Below, piece by piece: positions 58,501 to 64,000 of a stretch of 64,000 nucleotides of DNA. The notes beneath the pieces are model-generated. The model ran no database searches. It was not told the origin of the DNA and was given only the letters and a program-made list of their open reading frames with translations. Position numbers and translations under genes: made by a program. This DNA comes from Meconema thalassinum. Its lineage: Eukaryota; Arthropoda; Insecta; Orthoptera; Tettigoniidae. Location: contig OX336395.1 of NCBI GenBank assembly GCA_946902985.2, positions 15,974,708 to 16,038,707 of the forward strand, read 5' to 3'. The stretch's first letter is position 1. Each line of letters begins with the position of its first letter.

Positions 58501-61500
58501 TCTACAACATAGGCCATGTACAATATCACACTCAGAGAAAAATGTCGGCCAAAAAGTACAAAATCATTAATAACTCCCTAATTAAACGTCGTATGAAAAA
58601 ATAGCAAGAGATAAAAAAGATGTAATGTGCTAATGTCTACAACATAGGCCATGCACAATATCACACTCAGAGATATTACTGGAGATTTGTACTTTCCCCC
58701 TATTAGTTTTATCTTTTGTAGGGTTGAAAATTAAAAAATGTACCTTTTCGGAATTTTTCTGTTGATTGCAAGGTGAAAGGAGTGTTTTTGCCAAATATCA
58801 AGTTTGTAGCTCATTTGGAAGTGGGTAAACATTTATGTCAGTGAGTGAGTGAGTCAGTCAGTCAGTCAGCCTAGTAGCTTTATATAATATAGATGAGCAT
58901 TGGTCCTAGTGGAAAATAATTCTATCACCTGAAACCAAAAATGCATGGGACGAAAAAATACATCAAAATAACATGTTGGTTTCCGACCCTACAAGACGTA
59001 AAAAATATAATAAAAGTATTACAAAAACTATTTTTTTGAAATTTCATTCGAATTAATTTTTAAGTTTTTCGTGGGACATAGAAAATTTTTGGCCAAAAAG
59101 GACAAAATCATTAATAACTCCATAATTATACGTCGTATGATGAAATAGCAAGAGACAAAAAAGATGTAATGTGTTATTGTCTACAACATAGGCCATGTAC
59201 AATATCACACTCGGAGAAAAATTTCGGCCAAAAAGTACAAAATCATTAATAACTCCGTAATTAAACGTCGTGTGATGAAATAGCAAGAGACAAAAAAGAT
59301 GTAATGTGTTAATGTCTACAACATAGGCCATGTACAATATCACACTCAGAGAAAAATTTCGGCCAAAAAGTACAAAATCATTAATAACTCCCTAATTAAA
59401 CGTCGTATGAAAAAATAGCAAGAGATAAAAAAGATTTAATGTGTTAATGTCTACAACATAGGCCATGTACAATATCACACTCAGAGAAACATTTCGGCCA
59501 AAAAGTACAAAATCATTAATAACTCCCTAATTAAACGTCGTATGAAAAAATAGCAAGAGAAAAAAAAGATGTAATGTGTTAATGTCTACAACATAGGCCA
59601 TGTACAATATCACACTCAGAGAAAAATTTCGGCCAAAAAGTACAAAATCATTAATAACTCCCTAATTAAACGTCGTATGAAAAAATAGCAAGAGATAAAA
59701 AAGATGTAATGTGCTAATGTCTACAACATAGGCCATGCACAATATCACACTCAGAGATATTACTGGAGATTTGTACTTTCCCCCTATTAGTTTTATCTTT
59801 TGTAGGGTTGAAAATTAAAAAATGTACCTTTTCGGAATTTTTCTGTTGATTGCAAGGTGAAAGGAGTGTTTTTGCCAAATATCAAGTTTGTAACTCATTT
59901 GGAAGTGGGTAAACATTTATGTCAGTGAGTGAGTGAGTGAGTCAGTCAGTCAGCCTAGTAGCTTTATATAATATAGATGAGCATTGGTCCTAGTGGAAAA
60001 TAATTCTATCACCTGAAACCAAAAATGCATGGGACGAAAAAATACATCAAAATAACATGTTGGTTTCCGACCCTACAAGACGTAAAAAATATAATAAAAG
60101 TATTAAAAAAACTATTTTTTTGAAATTTCATTCGAATTAATTTTTAAGTTTTTCGTGGGACATAGAAAATTTTTGGCCAAAAAGTACAAAATCATTAATA
60201 ACTCCATAATTATACGTCGTATGATGAAATAGCAAGAGACAAAAAAGATGTAATGTGTTATTGTCTACAACATAGGCCATGTACAATATCACACTCGGAG
60301 AAAAATTTCGGCCAAAAAGTACAAAATCATTAATAACTCCGTATTTAAACGTCGTGTGATGAAATAGCAAGAGACAAAAAAGATGTAATGTGTTAATGTC
60401 TACAACATAGGCCATGTACAATATCACACTCAGAGAAAAATTTCGGCCAAAAAGTACAAAATCATTAATAACTCCCTAATTAAACGTCGTATGAAAAAAT
60501 AGCAAGAGACAAAAAAGATGTAATGTGTTAATGTCCACAACATAGGCCATGTACAATATCACACTCAGAGAAAAATTTCGGCCAAAAAGTACAAAATCAT
60601 TAATAACTCCCTAATTAAACGTCGTATGAAAAAATAGCAAGAGAAAAAAAGATGTAATGTGTTAATGTCTACAACATAGGCCATGTACAATATCACACTC
60701 AGAGAAAATTTTCGGCCAAAAAGTACAAAATCATTAATAACTCCCTAATTAAACGTCGTATGAAAAAATAGCAAGAGATAAAAAAGATGTAATGTGCTAA
60801 TGTCTACAACATAGGCCATGCACAATATCACACTCAGAGATATTACTGGAGATTTGTACTTTCCCCCTATTAGTTTTATCTTTTGTAGGGTTGAAAATTA
60901 AAAAATGTACCTTTTCGGAATTTTTCTGTTGATTGCAAGGTGAAAGGAGTGTTTTTGCCAAATATCAAGTTTGTAACTCATTTGGAAGTGGGTAAACATT
61001 TATGTCAGTGAGTGAGTGAGTGAGTCAGTCAGTCAGCCTAGTAGCTTTATATAATATAGATGAGCATTGGTCCTAGTGGAAAATAATTCTATCACCTGAA
61101 ACCAAAAATGCATGGGACGAAAAAATACATCAAAATAACATGTTGGTTTCCGACCCTACAAGACGTAAAAAATATAATAAAAGTATTAAAAAAACTATTT
61201 TTTTGAAATTTCATTCGAATTAATTTTTAAGTTTTTCGTGGGACAGAAAATTTTTGCCCAAAAAGTACAAAATAATTAATAACTCCATAATTATACGTCG
61301 TATGATGAAATAGCAAGAGACAAAAAAGATGTAATGTGTTATTGTCTACAACATAGGCCATGTACAATATCACACTCGGAGAAAATTTTCGGCCAAAAAG
61401 TACAAAATCATTAATAACTCCGTAATTAAACGTCGTGTGATGAAATAGCAAGAGACAAAAAAGATGTAATGTGTTAATGTCTACAACATAGGCCATGTAC

Positions 61501-64000
61501 AATATCACACTCAGAGAAAAATTTCGGCCAAAAAGTACAAAATCATTAATAACTCCCTAATTAAACGTCGTATGAAAAAATAGCAAGAGACAAAAAAGAT
61601 GTAATGTGTTAATGTCTACAACATAGGCCATGTACAATATCACACTCAGAGAAAAATTTCGGCCAAAAAGTACAAAATCATTAATAACTCCCTAATTAAA
61701 CGTCGTATGAAAAAATAGCAAGAGAAAAAAAAGATGTAATGTGTTAATGTCTACAACATAGGCCATGTACAATATCACACTCAGAGAAAAATTTCGGCCA
61801 AAAAGTACAAAATCATTAATAACTCCCTAATTAAACGTCGTATGAAAAAATAGCAAGAGAAAAAAAAGATGTAATGTGTTAATGTCTACAACATAGGCCA
61901 TGTACAATATCACACTCAGAGAAAAATTTCGGCCAAAAAGTACAAAATCATTAATAACTCCCTAATTAAACGTCGTATGAAAAAATAGCAAGAGATAAAA
62001 AAGATGTAATGTGCTAATGTCTACAACATAGGCCATGCACAATATCACACTCAGAGATATTACTGGAGATTTGTACTTTCCCCCTATTAGTTTTATCTTT
62101 TGTAGGGTTGAAAATTAAAAAATGTACCTTTTCGGAATTTTTCTGTTGATTGCAAGGTGAAAGGAGTGTTTTTGCCAAATATCAAGTTTGTAACTCATTT
62201 GGAAGTGGGTAAACATTTATGTCAGTGAGTGAGTGAGTGAGTCAGTCAGTCAGCCTAGTAGCTTTATATAATATAGATGAGCATTGGTCCTAGTGGAAAA
62301 TAATTCTATCACCTGAAACCAAAAATGCATGGGACGAAAAAATACATCAAAATAACATGTTGGTTTCCGACCCTACAAGACGTAAAAAATATAATAAAAG
62401 TATTAAAAAAACTATTTTTTTGAAATTTCATTCGAATTAATTTTTAAGTTTTTCGTGGGACAGAAAATTTTTGCCCAAAAAGTACAAAATAATTAATAAC
62501 TCCATAATTATACGTCGTATGATGAAATAGCAAGAGACAAAAAAGATGTAATGTGTTATTGTCTACAACATAGGCCATGTACAATATCACACTCGGAGAA
62601 AAATTTCGGCCAAAAAGTACAAAATCATTAATAACTCCGTAATTAAACGTCGTGTGATGAAATAGCAAGAGACAAAAAAGATGTAATGTGTTAATGTCTA
62701 CAACATAGGCCATGTACAATATCACACTCAGAGAAAAATTTCGGCCAAAAAGTACAAAATCATTAATAACTCCCTAATTAAACGTCGTATGAAAAAATAG
62801 CAAGAGACAAAAAAGATGTAATGTGTTAATGTCTACAACATAGGCCATGTACAATATCACACTCAGAGAAAAATTTCGGCCAAAAAGTACAAAATCATTA
62901 ATAACTCCCTAATTAAACGTCGTATGAAAAAATAGCAAGAGAAAAAAAAGATGTAATGTGTTAATGTCTACAACATAGGCCATGTACAATATCACACTCA
63001 GAGAAAAATTTCGGCCAAAAAGTACAAAATCATTAATAACTCCCTAATTAAACGTCGTATGAAAAAATAGCAAGAGAAAAAAAAGATGTAATGTGTTAAT
63101 GTCTACAACATAGGCCATGTACAATATCACACTCAGAGAAAAATTTCGGCCAAAAAGTACAAAATCATTAATAACTCCCTAATTAAACGTCGTATGAAAA
63201 AATAGCAAGAGATAAAAAAGATGTAATGTGCTAATGTCTACAACATAGGCCATGCACAATATCACACTCAGAGATATTACTGGAGATTTGTACTTTCCCC
63301 CTATTAGTTTTATCTTTTGTAGGGTTGAAAATTAAAAAATGTACCTTTTCGGAATTTTTCTGTTGATTGCAAGGTGAAAGGAGTGTTTTTGCCAAATATC
63401 AAGTTTGTAACTCATTTGGAAGTGGGTAAACATACCAAAAATGCATGGGACGAAAAAATACATCAAAATAACATGTTGGTTTCCGACCCTATAAGACGTA
63501 AAAAATATAATAAAAGTATTAAAAAAACTATTTTTTTGAAATTTCATTCGAATTAATTTTTAAGTTTTTCGTGGGACATAGAAAATTTTTGGCCAAAAAG
63601 TACAAAATCATTAATAACTCCATAATTATACGTCGTATGATGAAATAGCAAGAGACAAAAAAGATGTAATGTGTTAGTGTCTACAACATAGGCCATGTAC
63701 AATATCACACTCGGAGAAAATGTTCGGCCAAAAAGTACAAAATCATTAATAACTCCGTAATTAAACGTCGTGTGATGAAATAGCAAGAGACAAAAAAGAT
63801 GTAATGTGTTAATGTCTACAACATAGGCCATGTACAATATCACACTCAGAGAAAAATTTCGGCCAAAAAGTACAAAATCATTAATAACTCCCTAATTAAA
63901 CGTCGTATGAAAAAATAGCAAGAGATAAAAAAGATTTAATGTGTTAATGTCTACAACATAGGCCATGTACAATATCACACTCAGAGAAATATTTCGGCCA
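49510..64000. repeat. Layered tandem array: 135-bp subunits in ~1.08-kb units in a 3117-bp super-unit; open at right edge
   Basis: Subunit: a 135-bp tandem repeat (ggccaaaaagtacaaaatc..cataggccatgtacaat). Unit: a gagcattggtcctagtgg head, a 250-bp leader, four to six subunits, a 240-bp trailer (agatattactggagatttg..ggtaaacatttatg) and a (gtga)n(gtca)n stretch ending tttatataatatagat. Units begin at 49510, 51581, 52663, 53612, 54698, 55780, 56729, 57811, 58895, 59979, 61062 and 62279; two more start inside a unit at 50532 and 63434. Lengths are mostly 1082-1086, with 949 (four subunits) and 1217 (six). Minus-strand open frames of 93-96 codons recur in most units because 135 is a multiple of three; I do not regard them as genes. 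The array runs past the window end. Confidence 0.97.

Overview
The window is eukaryotic nuclear DNA. It has no bacterial operon structure, and it contains tRNA-derived SINEs, LINEs, a BEL/Pao LTR retrotransposon, a hAT transposon, C2H2 and THAP zinc-finger coding sequence and large satellite arrays. This mix points to an animal, most likely an arthropod with a large repeat-rich genome. A polyneopteran insect is my guess, but the sequence alone does not fix the order or species.

Layout. 1-7056: a 97-bp satellite, about 73 copies. 7057-9180: a pair of 121-bp direct repeats, a SINE with perfect 13-bp target-site duplications (TSDs), a tRNA-like relic and a dispersed repeat ending in a hairpin. 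About 9480-12807 (minus strand): the 3' part of a decayed BEL/Pao retrotransposon, with an LTR-like promoter region and a broken pol. It abuts at 12808 the end of a decayed ZMYM1-like hAT transposon (12808-14441). 15530-15884: a second SINE with its TSDs. 16595-20970: a 104-bp satellite, about 42 copies. 21823-21938: one THAP-domain exon with splice signals. 23959-24735: a dispersed repeat. 24967-25595 (minus): a broken C2H2 zinc-finger array. 25800-31700: AT-rich DNA with no gene I can recognise. 31743-41110: a LINE graveyard. In it, a nearly intact 3.16-kb RTE-type LINE (34646-37807) has inserted into an older, opposite-strand LINE, which also carries a separate 464-bp insertion. 42151-43637: a 67-bp satellite, about 22 copies. 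43835-44741: a single dispersed element. 46069-48730: two adjacent copies of another dispersed element. 48784-49141: a second copy of the SINE seen at 15543. 49510 to the window end: a layered tandem array (135-bp subunit, ~1.08-kb unit, 3117-bp super-unit) related to the single element at 43835.

The four satellite arrays cover about 27 kb, or 43% of the window. The only gene of any length that is still open is the RTE polyprotein (888 codons). The only candidates for host coding sequence are the THAP exon and, less likely, the zinc-finger array. The window is best read as a stratified record of transposition and satellite formation. Its most notable structure is the right-hand array, where an interspersed element appears to have become a multi-tier satellite.
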